NCBI RefSeq assembly: GCF_020733705.1
Contig: NZ_JAJFZM010000002.1
Coordinates: forward strand, 1-64,000
Source: Nocardia australiensis
GTDB lineage: Bacteria; Actinomycetota; Actinomycetes; Mycobacteriales; Mycobacteriaceae
Reading direction: 5' to 3'
DNA: 64,000 nt
The position numbers and the translations under genes were made by a program. This document shows, one piece after another, positions 8,493 to 17,987 of the stretch (positions are counted from its first letter, which is position 1; each line of letters starts with the position of its first letter). The notes beneath the pieces are model-generated. The model saw nothing but the letters and a program-made list of their open reading frames with translations. It was not told where the DNA came from and searched no databases.

Positions 8493-9385
8493 CGACAGTC
8501 GCGGAGAACAAGATTCGCGATGTCTTCGCCGACGCGGGCTGCACCGGCTGGATACATGCCCGTCGTTGCGACGACTCCATCGAGGAAATCTCGATCGGCG
8601 CTCACGAACGCGTCGTCACCGCATCGGTGTACAAACTGCCGTTGTTTGTCGCGTTCTGTCGTAGTGTCGACGACGGACTGATTGATCCGATGGCACCGAT
8701 AACCGTGAGACCGGCCGACTGCACACCCGGCCCATCCGGAATCGCCGCGTTGATGGATCCGGTAACGATGAGCAGGCGCGATCTCGCGATATCGATGATG
8801 ACGGTGTCCGACAACGCCGCAGCGGATGTACTGCTCGGCGAGGTGGGCATCGGTGCCGTGACGAACCTGCTCAACAGCATGGGATTACGACAGACCATCA
8901 TCATCGGCGGCACCGCCGACGTCCATCGCAGCCTCGTCCGCGATACCGACACCCACACCACTGCCCAGGCATTCGCCGCACTCGCCGACAATGACGACGC
9001 CTGGTCGGTATCGGCATACGACCCCTCCTACACCAGCGCGACCACTCCGGAGGAGATGACCCGCTTCCTGCGTGCCCTCTGGGCGGGGGCCGTATTGTCC
9101 GCGCAGCAAACCGATTTCGTCCGCACCGTCATGCGCAAACAGATCTGGTCGCACCGCATCGTGTCCGCGTTCCCCCATCGCGGCGTATCGATAGCGAGCA
9201 AAACCGGCACCATCGGCGTGATTCGCAACGAGGTAGCGGTAGTGGAATTCCCGCAGGAACACCCCGTCGCGGTGGCGGTCTTCACCCGCGCGGCACGCGC
9301 GGACCCGATGCTGCCCGTCGTCGACGCCGCCATCGCCGAAGCCGCCCGGATCGCGGTCACCGAACTGCGCAGACCGCTGCCGTAA
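8489..9385 (+). CDS. serine hydrolase of the class A beta-lactamase fold, no signal peptide
   Basis: A 298-residue protein with the triad of the penicillin-binding fold: S-V-Y-K (ASVYKLP, near residue 49), SDN (VSDNAAAD) and K-T-G (ASKTGTIG). The N-terminus (MTTVAENKIRDVFAD) shows no export signal, and the omega-loop E-P-x-L-N of true class A enzymes is not visible; the matching region reads VRDTDTHTTA. It therefore looks like a cytoplasmic beta-lactamase-related hydrolase, not a proven resistance enzyme. It overlaps the LysR gene by four bases. Confidence 0.8.
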   Translation: MTTVAENKIRDVFADAGCTGWIHARRCDDSIEEISIGAHERVVTASVYKLPLFVAFCRSVDDGLIDPMAPITVRPADCTPGPSGIAALMDPVTMSRRDLAISMMTVSDNAAADVLLGEVGIGAVTNLLNSMGLRQTIIIGGTADVHRSLVRDTDTHTTAQAFAALADNDDAWSVSAYDPSYTSATTPEEMTRFLRALWAGAVLSAQQTDFVRTVMRKQIWSHRIVSAFPHRGVSIASKTGTIGVIRNEVAVVEFPQEHPVAVAVFTRAARADPMLPVVDAAIAEAARIAVTELRRPLP

Positions 9386-9440
9386 CAAAGCACCGCCACC
9401 GCTGTGTGCGATCGGCTCGCGGCGCGCATCGTGGCGGGAT

Positions 9441-9920
9441 CTAATGTAGTGATCGTAAGCTCCGCGGGAACCTGATCGTGCGCCCCACACCGTCGGGATG
9501 GCCCGCCTCCCGCTGCTCGGCAGCGAAATGCGTGAGCCGAGTTAGGACGTCGGCGGGCATCGGAGCGGTTCTTCTCGTCCCGAGGTCGACGTGCAGGTCC
9601 AACTGTTCGGATACGGCCACCCGTGTCCGGTCGCCGAGATTGCGTACTTCGTGGAAGAAGTGCAGCCGCTTGGCATCCACACCCAGCAACCAGGAATCGA
9701 CGGCCAGCCGTGACCCGTGCAGTACCTCTCGTTCGTAAGTCATGGCGGTCTGCACGACGACCTTCCCGAACCCTGTTTTCCGGACGTACTCGTCGCCGAG
9801 GCCGAGGGCGTCGGTGAACGCGGCATGTGCGCGGTAGACCACGATCCCGTAGTACTGGGCGTTCATATGGTCGTTGATATCGATCCACGTCGCATCGACG
9901 TCACATTCGAGGGTTCGCAA
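9441..9920 (-). CDS. hotdog-fold acyl-CoA thioesterase
   Basis: A 159-residue single-domain protein of the 4-hydroxybenzoyl-CoA thioesterase type: WIDINDHMNAQYYG at the N-terminus carries the D-x-N-x-H-x-N pattern with the catalytic Asp, followed by the central hotdog helix and GFGKVVVQTAMTYEREVLHG strand region. It should hydrolyse a CoA thioester in the cytoplasm; the acyl group is unknown. An isolated gene; a 16-bp palindrome about 48 bp upstream suggests control by a TetR-like repressor encoded elsewhere. Confidence 0.85.
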   Translation of the reverse strand: MRTLECDVDATWIDINDHMNAQYYGIVVYRAHAAFTDALGLGDEYVRKTGFGKVVVQTAMTYEREVLHGSRLAVDSWLLGVDAKRLHFFHEVRNLGDRTRVAVSEQLDLHVDLGTRRTAPMPADVLTRLTHFAAEQREAGHPDGVGRTIRFPRSLRSLH

Positions 9921-9967
9921 ACCGCCACCTTCCCCGCGCTGTCAGCAGTTACTCGCCCAGGGTACAA

Positions 9968-9983
9968 CCAAGCGTTTGCTTGG
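9968..9983. promoter_or_regulatory. palindromic operator upstream of the thioesterase gene
   Basis: CCAAGC (9968-9973), four bases, GCTTGG (9978-9983) form a perfect 6+6 palindrome 48 bp before the thioesterase start. This form is common for TetR-type repressors of acyl-CoA genes. The rest of the 347-bp gap up to the lipoprotein gene (9921-10267) shows no gene. Confidence 0.5.
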
Positions 9984-10267
9984 GGCAACTGCTGCCATGT
10001 CTACCATGTCCGAACTGTATTCTCGCGGAACCTCTTTGGGGCATCTGTGCATTGTGGCCAAGCCACGCCACACCGGCCCTGGATAATCTTCGGTGACTGT
10101 GGATTACAGGCGCAGATCGAGCCGTTGTGGTTGTTAATTGCGTGACGTAATGTCCGAAGAAGCGGCGACAATATGGCAACATCAATCCGGAAGCTCGCAT
10201 GAGCGGATTGGCCGCGTTCGATGCTGTTGAAACCGTCGGCTGCGCAACGTCGGACTCTGCGTCGAGG

Positions 10268-10699
10268 TCATGTTCGGGTTGCGACTAGATCCACACGGTA
10301 GGCGTCTGCTGGGATGTCTCGGGTCGACGCTGAAGGATGTACGGCTTTCAGTTCGATTAGGTAGCCGTCAACGGTTACAGCGGTGGTGAAGCGGCGATTG
10401 GAATGCAATTCGTGGTGGGACTCCACATTCGCAGCCGTCACTGTGGCTACGACGGTCGCGTCACCTTCCCAGTAGCACTCGACGTCAGCGGGGCACCGAC
10501 TGTCTTCCGATACTTCGTGGAGCAACACCACGAGGCGGTCGTCGTCGAGATGCGCGGCGCTACCGGCGCTGAGCGTGAATTCGGCGCCGAGCTCCGCGGT
10601 TACGGACTTCGGCGGTGGATTGCCCTGCGTGCCACATCCCGTCGATACCAGGAGTAGTACCGCCAGAATTCCCCACCGCGTGCAATACCAGGCACTCAT
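10268..10699 (-). CDS. putative lipoprotein of unknown function
   Basis: A 143-residue protein from ATG 10699. It begins MSAWYCTRWG, then a hydrophobic stretch ending in LVSTGC, a lipobox with Cys about residue 22, so it is probably anchored on the outside of the membrane. The mature part contains DSRCPADVECYWEGDATV, the two-Cys pattern of small secreted actinobacterial proteins with a beta-sandwich look. A longer open frame upstream lacks the signal-peptide logic. No functional prediction can be made. Confidence 0.75.
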   Translation of the reverse strand: MSAWYCTRWGILAVLLLVSTGCGTQGNPPPKSVTAELGAEFTLSAGSAAHLDDDRLVVLLHEVSEDSRCPADVECYWEGDATVVATVTAANVESHHELHSNRRFTTAVTVDGYLIELKAVHPSASTRDIPADAYRVDLVATRT

Positions 10700-10803
10700 A
10701 CCGGCCGATGATCGCACACCGGAGTACCCGCCGTGGTCGGTTCGCGGGTCCGAAGTGTGGCGACGCACGAATCATGTTGGCTGTACCGATGTTTCGAAGT
10801 CGA

Positions 10804-11460
10804 TCAGCCGAGGATTAGGGGGAGTTCCTCGGCCAGCTCGCCCAGGACGGCTTTCTCGGCGTCGGTCGGCGCCCGCCGTCCGGTGCCGATCAGCAGCGAA
10901 TCCTTGTCGGAGAACGACGCGGGGAACGCGGCACCGGAGATCTGCTCCAACATCTCGCGTGACCGAGCGAGCCCCTCCGCAGGCGGTGCCGCCGCGTCCG
11001 GGAGGTATGCGATCAGGTCGAGGTGGTGCAGCGTCCACTCCAGGACGTACGCGCAGAGGTAGTCGCCCGCGGTGAGGACCTGATCGCGGGTGCTGACCCG
11101 CAGGCTCGGGTCGCAGAGTACGGCGGCGCGGCCCGCGGCGGAGCTTACGTCGTCGAAGTGCAGCTCGAGCAATCGCGGCTGTTCGTAGGCGGCGGCGAGC
11201 CGGACGATCAGCGCGTCGAGCGGGTCGTCACCGGTCGGCGGCGTTTCGGTAACGTCCCAGTGGGTCACCGCATTGCGGGTAGGTTCGGTTTCGGCGGGTG
11301 TCGCGAGGGTGATCAGGACGTCCTGGGCGTCGATTATCAAGTGGCACACCAGGTCTCGCACCAGCCAACCGCTACAGCCCGATGGCTGCGCGAAGTCTTC
11401 GTCGGAGAGTTCGGCGACCGCCGCGCGCAACGCTGTCCATGAGCGTGAGAAGAGATCCAC
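10804..11460 (-). CDS. maleylpyruvate isomerase-fold (mycothiol-type, DinB-like) protein
   Basis: A 218-residue protein. The start FSRSWTALRAAVAELSDEDF then QPSGCSGWLVRDLVCHL is the characteristic helical bundle of the TIGR03083/mycothiol-dependent maleylpyruvate isomerase N-terminal family, with the metal-binding His in VCHL and a later WTLHHLD. Family members are thought to use mycothiol as cofactor for S-transfer or isomerisation, and they abound in mycolic-acid bacteria. No catabolic partner lies nearby, so the substrate remains open. Confidence 0.85.
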   Translation of the reverse strand: MDLFSRSWTALRAAVAELSDEDFAQPSGCSGWLVRDLVCHLIIDAQDVLITLATPAETEPTRNAVTHWDVTETPPTGDDPLDALIVRLAAAYEQPRLLELHFDDVSSAAGRAAVLCDPSLRVSTRDQVLTAGDYLCAYVLEWTLHHLDLIAYLPDAAAPPAEGLARSREMLEQISGAAFPASFSDKDSLLIGTGRRAPTDAEKAVLGELAEELPLILG

Positions 11461-11593
11461 GGCCGAAAGCTAGCAGCGCCCCGCCCACTGCGGCCAATCC
11501 TCTACGGCGCCTTCGCTCTACAGGGTTCGTCCGTGGGTAATCTGCTCGCGACGACCATGTTCTACTCGTTTCGCGACTGCCGGATCAGCGATT

Positions 11594-12303
11594 CCTGTTG
11601 CATCGAACCTACGGTGGTCACCGGTGTTCAAGATCAGTCATCGGATCGTTGATTCCTATTGCCGTGGCCGGGTTTTCGTGGCCGGGGACGCGGCGCATGT
11701 TCGTCCGCCCACCGGGGCGCAGGGGATGAACACCGGCATCCAGGACGCCGGCAACCTCGCGTGGAAACTCGCGCTGGCGGTCGTCGGTACGGCCACCGAG
11801 GGCTTACCGGACAGCTACGACGCCGAACGTCGGCCGGTCGGCGAGGAGGTTGTCGAACGGACCGTGCGCAGTGCCCGAGAGGGCATCGGGGCAGGGGAGA
11901 ACGACCCGGACGTCATCATCCGGCGCCAGGCTCAACTGCTGATCGACTACCGCGACAGTCCCATCGTCACTAGCTCGATCGACGCCTCGCCAGGACCGCG
12001 GGCAGGTAGTCGCGCACCCGACGCGGCCGGTCTGATGCGATAGCGGTGCCGGAGCGCCTCGCCGACGCGGCACGACGCGCAGCGCACGGGCAGATGGAGG
12101 TATACCTCGTTGCGGCGCCTGGGGGCAGGGTCGATGGGACGGTCCTGCCGGTGATCCGCGACCACGATGGGGACTTCGCCCGCATGTACAACGCCATCGG
12201 AGGATCCGCGTATGTCATCCGGCCGGACGGGTACCTCGGCTACGTTCGGCACACCCCCACGGTGGAAGACCTGACGAAATACCTCGGGTCAACCTTCGGC
12301 TGA
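11594..12303 (+). pseudogene. decayed FAD-dependent aromatic hydroxylase (C-terminal half only)
   Basis: Frame one reads FKISHRIVDSYCRGRVFVAG then DAAHVRPPTGAQGMNTGIQD and NLAWKLALAV, the GD/DG FAD-binding region of PheA/MhpA-type flavoprotein monooxygenases, and stops at 12043. The C-terminal thioredoxin-like domain continues in another frame (12046-12303: DGTVLPVIRDHDGDFARMYN, YVIRPDGYLGYV). The N-terminal FAD dinucleotide fold is missing. So the gene has lost its front half and is frameshifted near 12040. It lies tail-to-tail with rox, a member of the same superfamily, but the sequence is different enough that it is not simply a copy of rox. Confidence 0.75.
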
Positions 12304-12397
12304 ACCTGGTCGGGCCACCTGGCCTGCTGTTCACGACATCGGTTGGCGGGCGGCGCATCTCGCACTCATCGACCACCACCGGGCCACAACTACGCGC

Positions 12398-13846
<1,449 letters not shown>

Positions 13847-14017
13847 TCACATTTCGGCCGCCCGCTACGCACAATGCAGCGGCGTCGCACCCGCACCACG
13901 GGTCCCACCGGCGGTTCGACGTCCCGCAAGACCCATACATCGCCCGAGCACCCGTACTTCGCGAATCCCTGATTTCCGCGGGTTCTGGCTTCGGATGGAG
14001 ATTCTGCAGCACGACCC

Positions 14018-14037
14018 GGGTCTTGCCGCAAGGCCCC
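14018..14037. promoter_or_regulatory. rifamycin-associated element (RAE)-like palindrome upstream of rox
   Basis: The 20 bases GGGTCTTGCCGCAAGGCCCC form an imperfect inverted repeat. They match the published RAE consensus, as I recall it (GGGGCTTGCGGCAAGGCCCC), at 18 of 20 positions. RAEs are found upstream of rifamycin-inactivation genes and of helR in actinomycetes and are needed for rifamycin induction. The location, about 190 bp before the rox start and in the same intergenic space, fits. Confidence 0.75.
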
Positions 14038-14207
14038 TGGTCCGCTATATGTTGATAGTGGCGAGGTCCGCAGGCGCGCGGCACCGGTTCAGCCACTTCA
14101 ACACCGGCGATCGACCGGCTCATCGGACGGCGCGAGCGAGGCGGCGCTGGACATTGCGGCCACCGGGGGAGTGCGGTGCAGCCGTGAGGTGCGGATTTCC
14201 TTCAGCC

Positions 14208-14480
14208 GGTGGCGATTCCGGCGACCAGGTTGATCGTTGTCGCCGGGATGACCGTTCTGAACGCCATACGACAGCAGCGTGTGCCGGAGAATGATCGCGC
14301 GGATCGTGGCGCTGGAGACGTCGGTGTCGGAGACCGCCGAAGTCGTCGCTGACATAGAAGAAGTCGCCGAGAATCACCACGGTCCCGACTGATCCACTCA
14401 ATGCGGCGGCGGCGACGGCGGTGAGTTCCCTTGTGCGGCAGGCGCACCGGCAGCTCCAATGCCTCGGGCCAGCTGATGGT
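14208..14480 (-). pseudogene. frameshifted relic of a DUF1345-like membrane protein
   Basis: Joined across frames, the minus strand gives ISWPEALELPVRLPHK, then TAVAAAALSGSVGTVVILGD, then AVSDTDVSSATIRAIILRHT, LLSYG and TTINLVAGI. The VSDTDV...LRHTLLSYG...TINLVAG order resembles the C-terminal half of DUF1345 membrane proteins. At least two frame changes and no start codon show that it is dead. The family call rests on memory of the motif order and is tentative. Confidence 0.5.
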
Positions 14481-14586
14481 GTCGGTTTGCTCGGCGAGCA
14501 GCTCGGTGCCCGACAACTGGTTGCACAATGGGATCGGTTTGGGTAAGTTATTGGCCGATTGCAAATCGCAATCGGAAAGGGTGGCG

Positions 14587-15231
14587 ATGACACAGTTGGT
14601 CCGCGTGCAGAACTTCTGCGTATCCAGCGATGGATACGGCTCCGGAATGGGGCAAAGCCTCGATCGCCCGTTCGGCGACGCCGATCCGAGCGCGCTCGTC
14701 TCCTGGGCGGGCGCCACCGCCCACTGGCCCGGCCGGACCGATCCCGGAGGGACCTATGGCCTCGATGACTACTGCACGCGTGATTTCACCAACAACATCG
14801 GCGCCGAGATCATGGGGCGCAACAAATTCGGTCCACAGCGGGGACCGTGGGAGAACTACGACTGGCAGGGGTGGTGGGGTGACGAGCCCCCGTTCCGCAC
14901 GCCGGTGTTCGTCCTCACTCATCATGTGCGACCCTCGATCACCCTGGGGGACACCACGTTCCACTTCCTCGACGCGTCTGCGAAGGACGCGCTCGCGCAG
15001 GCGTTCGAAGCCGCCGACGGCAAGGACGTGCGAATCGGCGGCGGTGTTGCCACGGTCCGGGAGTTCCTCGACGCCGACCTCATCGACACGATGCATATCG
15101 CCGTCGCACCAGCCGAACTCGGTCATGGCGAAAGGTTGTGGGACAGCCCCGACGAACTTGTCGACCGTTTTCATCTGGAGCGGATCCCGAGCCCGAGCGG
15201 GGTAGTGCATCACTTCTTCTGGCGACGGTGA
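14587..15231 (+). CDS. dihydrofolate reductase / RibD C-terminal-fold protein
   Basis: A 214-residue protein with the DHFR-like fold seen in RibD C-domains: VQNFCVSSDGYGSG at the start, FVLTHHVRPSITLGDTTFHF in the middle, then KDVRIGGGVATVREFLDADL (nucleotide-binding G-G-G) and DTMHIAVAPAELGHGERLW. Such stand-alone proteins bind NADPH but mostly have unknown substrates. ATG 14587 follows GGAAAGGGTGG; the upstream in-frame extension lies in the pseudogene region and is not conserved. Confidence 0.85.
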   Translation: MTQLVRVQNFCVSSDGYGSGMGQSLDRPFGDADPSALVSWAGATAHWPGRTDPGGTYGLDDYCTRDFTNNIGAEIMGRNKFGPQRGPWENYDWQGWWGDEPPFRTPVFVLTHHVRPSITLGDTTFHFLDASAKDALAQAFEAADGKDVRIGGGVATVREFLDADLIDTMHIAVAPAELGHGERLWDSPDELVDRFHLERIPSPSGVVHHFFWRR

Positions 15232-15257
15232 CCCGCCGACCTCCCGCGCGAGCGCTG

Positions 15258-15510
15258 GTGTTGTCGGTGTTCATGTTTCCGCCGCTCTGCCTTGGCGGCA
15301 TATCCCGCAGCACCTCGGAGTTGCCGAAGACCGCACCGATTCCGGTGGGTCCGAACAGCTTGTGGCCGGAGAACACGAACAGGTCCGCATCGATCGACCT
15401 GACATCAATCTTGGTGTGCGGCACCGATTGTGCGCCATCGATGAGTGCGATAGCCCCGCTCAGTGCGCCTGCGCGACGATTTCCCGCACCGGCGTGATGG
15501 TGCCGTCGCT
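15258..15510 (-). pseudogene. fragment of a SufS/class-V aminotransferase (cysteine desulfurase) gene
   Basis: The minus strand reads GAIALIDGAQSVPHTKIDVR, ADLFVFSGHKLFGPTGIGAV and SEVLRDMPPRQSGGNM, which is the PLP-lysine region of cysteine desulfurases (the Lys in SGHK would bind PLP). The segment before it (DGTITPVREIVAQAH) is in another frame, so a frameshift lies near 15470. Start and both ends of the roughly 400-residue gene are missing. It is squeezed between two intact genes and has no protein product. Confidence 0.75.
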
Positions 15511-15525
15511 TTCCTGACGGTCCGG

Positions 15526-16347
15526 TCAGCCTGGGGCCATACGGCTGAGATGTTCCCATGCCTGGTATTGCCCGATCCGGGTCTGGTCGATTTCTCGGAC
15601 TTGGTCGTAAGAACGGCTGCCGATGATGAGGCGCCTGGGTGGGTCCGGCAGTGTGGCCAGTTCCATGATCACCGGGGCGGCTGTGCTCGGGTCCGGGCCG
15701 GATTCGTCGCCCCACATCTCTTCCAGTTCGGTTCGCAGGGCGTCGTACTGCGGAAGGGGTTCGGTCGCGGTGGTGCCGGCGGTGAAGAGACCGGTTGCGT
15801 AGCCGCCCATCTCCACGATGGTGACCTTGATTCCGAACCGCTCCACCTCCATCGCCAGTGCCTCGCTCAGCGAGTCCAGCGCCACCTTGCCTGCCCCGTA
15901 GAAGCCGACCGTGGCCATGCCCCCGGCGCTGCCCATCGAGGTGACCTGCAGGATGCGGCCGGCCCCTTGCGCGCGCAGGTGAGGAACCGCGGCTTGGGAC
16001 ACCCAGACGGCGCCGAAGAAGTTCACGTCGAGGTGGGCCCGAATCTGCTCCTCGGTGGCTTCCTCCACCATCCCGTACAGCAGCCCGCCGGCGTTGTTGA
16101 CCACGATGTCGAGCCTGCCGAAGGCGGCAAACGCCTGCTGCACCCCTTCGAATACCGCTCGGCGGTCGGCGACATCCAGCGGAAACCGCACCAGGGCTTC
16201 GGGATACGCGGCTGCTAGATCCTCGAGGGGATCGATGTTCCGGGCGACGGCCACCACGCGATCGCCTGCGGCCAGAGCCGCCTCGGTGAATGCTCTGCCC
16301 AGACCCCGTGAAGCGCCGGTGATGAACCACGCTTTGGCAGTTGTCAT
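15526..16347 (-). CDS. short-chain dehydrogenase/reductase
   Basis: A 273-residue classical SDR: TGASRGLGRA (cofactor Gly motif), VADRRAV with Asp for NAD(P), NNAGG, catalytic Ser in TSMGSAGG and Y-G-A-G-K. Such enzymes oxidise or reduce alcohols, aldehydes or ketones in the cytosol. It is divergent from a TetR regulator, with repeated operator-like sequences between them, so it is probably repressed by that protein and induced by its substrate or a toxic compound. Confidence 0.9.
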   Translation of the reverse strand: MTTAKAWFITGASRGLGRAFTEAALAAGDRVVAVARNIDPLEDLAAAYPEALVRFPLDVADRRAVFEGVQQAFAAFGRLDIVVNNAGGLLYGMVEEATEEQIRAHLDVNFFGAVWVSQAAVPHLRAQGAGRILQVTSMGSAGGMATVGFYGAGKVALDSLSEALAMEVERFGIKVTIVEMGGYATGLFTAGTTATEPLPQYDALRTELEEMWGDESGPDPSTAAPVIMELATLPDPPRRLIIGSRSYDQVREIDQTRIGQYQAWEHLSRMAPG

Positions 16348-16368
16348 GAGGTTCCTCCTTAACGATAC

Positions 16369-16435
16369 GATACGAATCGTCTCGATTGACTAGAGTGTGG
16401 GCCCTCTTGGTTTTGTTGTCAAACGAACCGTCTCG
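16369..16435. promoter_or_regulatory. paired TetR-type operators between SDR and tetR
   Basis: ACGAATCGTCTCG (16372-16384) and ACGAACCGTCTCG (16423-16435) are two direct copies with one mismatch. The first is part of a near-perfect palindrome, GATACGA-A-TCGTCTC (16369-16383). They lie in the 114-bp divergent promoter region and are the likely binding sites of the neighbouring TetR protein. Confidence 0.6.
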
Positions 16436-16461
16436 TCTCGACAGGGTGGTAGCCTACTCGT

Positions 16462-17061
16462 ATGTCCAACGCCCAGAACCCGGCGCGCTCTCGGCGCAGT
16501 GAACGCTCGCGGCAGGCTATCCTCGCGGCTACCCGCGCGCTGACCTCCGAGATCGGGTACGGGAAGGTGTCCATCGAGGCCATCGCGGCGCGGGCTGGGG
16601 TCGGTAAGCAAACGATCTACCGGTGGTGGCCATCGAAGGGTGCGGTGATCTTCGATTCGTTCCTGGCGCTCAGTGTGGATGCTGACAGTCAGGAGATGGC
16701 GCTGCCGGACACCGGCGACATCGAGGCCGACCTGAAGCTCGTGATGCGTGCGACGGTCGCGGAGTTCGCCGACCCCGACTTCGAGCGGCCGATTCGCGCG
16801 CTCAACACCGAGATCATCAACGATCCCGATCTGGCCACCCAGTTTCATGAGAAGCTGGCCCGCCCGGTGGACGAGGCCAAGAAGGCCCGCCTACGCAGCG
16901 CGCAGCAGGCGGGCCAACTCGCCACTGATGCCGACCTCGACCTGGTCCTCGAAGTGCTCTATGCCCCCCTCTTCCAACGGTGGCTACACCGTTCAGGGCC
17001 GCTCACCGCCGAATATGCCGATTCCCTCGTCGACGTCACGCTGAGGGCCTTCCGCCCCTGA
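16462..17061 (+). CDS. TetR-family transcriptional repressor
   Basis: A 199-residue protein. The N-terminal HTH (RSRQAILAATRALTSEIGYG, then AARAGVGKQTIYRWWPSKGAV) is classical TetR; the C-terminal helical part resembles the TetR_C_16/AefR-like regulators with FADPDFERPIRALNTEIIND. It faces away from the SDR gene and most likely controls it and itself through the repeated ACGAAyCGTCTCG sites. Ligand unknown. Confidence 0.9.
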   Translation: MSNAQNPARSRRSERSRQAILAATRALTSEIGYGKVSIEAIAARAGVGKQTIYRWWPSKGAVIFDSFLALSVDADSQEMALPDTGDIEADLKLVMRATVAEFADPDFERPIRALNTEIINDPDLATQFHEKLARPVDEAKKARLRSAQQAGQLATDADLDLVLEVLYAPLFQRWLHRSGPLTAEYADSLVDVTLRAFRP

Positions 17062-17195
17062 CGACTTCCCGGCAGCATCCGGCGTATCGAAGAAGTCGAA
17101 TGCTTCGCCGAGCTCACCGGAGCGAATCGCGCAGACGGCAGATAGCGACTGGCCCCCAACCGGTTTCGGCTATGAGCACCGCTACATCGATCAAT

Positions 17196-17987
17196 TCACG
17201 AGCGCAGGTCGCGGCGGTTGAAGCGGAAGAAGCCGACAACGACCATGACCGCGGTGATCGAGAGGAGCGCACCGGCGTCGGCCCACTGCATGCCGTGGCG
17301 CAGTGGCTCGCCACCGATGTAGTAGTGGAAGGGCGAGAAGTACTTCAGCCAGTCGGCGCCGATCACGCCGGCGAGGTTGCCTGCCACGTAGGTGAGCACC
17401 CCGACACCGACCGCCGCACCCAGCACTTGGCCGCGTTTGCCGATCGCGGCACCCAGACCGATGGCCAAGGCACCGAAAGCGACGCCGAGCAGCGCGAGGT
17501 TGACGCATTGTGCGGCGAATTCGCCGATACCGATCGTGTCGAGATCGGCACTGGATCGAATAGCCAACATGCCGAGGAACACCAACGCGGCGATGGCGAC
17601 CGCGCCGGTGACCAGGCCGGCGAAACGTTGCAGCGCCAAGCGGGTGCGGCTGACGGGGTGGGCCAGCAGCAGGTCCAGGTAGCCGGATTCCTCGTCGCCG
17701 GCGACGGCGCGGGCGCCGAAGGTGACCCCGAAGCCCATCATCAGCAGCGGCAGCAGCAGACCGAACACCGTCGAGCCGAGGTACCCGGCAGCGGAACCCA
17801 TATCGTTGAGGCGCATCGCCTCGCGCATCGCCTCGGGATAATTCTGCACCGTTTCGGCTATGCCACCGCTGCCCACCTGGGGGTAGAACGCGGCGTACAT
17901 CAGCCCGACCGCCGCGGTGCCGATCGACCAGGCGAGCAGGGCGCGGCGGTTGTCGACCAGGGTCTGGGTGTAGATATCAGGCAGCAT
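17196..17987 (-). CDS. ABC transporter permease (ABC-2 type)
   Basis: A 263-residue membrane protein with six hydrophobic segments, starting MLPDIYTQTLVDNRRALLAW, the usual opening of ABC-2 permeases of drug or lipid exporters. Its ATG (17987) lies inside the end of the ATPase gene, an 11-base overlap, so translation is coupled. The segment DEESGYLDLLLAHPVSRTRL is the cytoplasmic coupling helix typical of these exporters. Together with the ATPase it forms a half-size exporter of unknown substrate, perhaps drug efflux. Confidence 0.85.
   Translation of the reverse strand: MLPDIYTQTLVDNRRALLAWSIGTAAVGLMYAAFYPQVGSGGIAETVQNYPEAMREAMRLNDMGSAAGYLGSTVFGLLLPLLMMGFGVTFGARAVAGDEESGYLDLLLAHPVSRTRLALQRFAGLVTGAVAIAALVFLGMLAIRSSADLDTIGIGEFAAQCVNLALLGVAFGALAIGLGAAIGKRGQVLGAAVGVGVLTYVAGNLAGVIGADWLKYFSPFHYYIGGEPLRHGMQWADAGALLSITAVMVVVGFFRFNRRDLRS

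Noticed and set aside
15080..16330. 416-codon minus-strand frame covering the SDR and its downstream region
   Set aside because: Most of it is an out-of-frame shadow of the real SDR gene; only its last part carries the cysteine desulfurase relic, which is listed separately.
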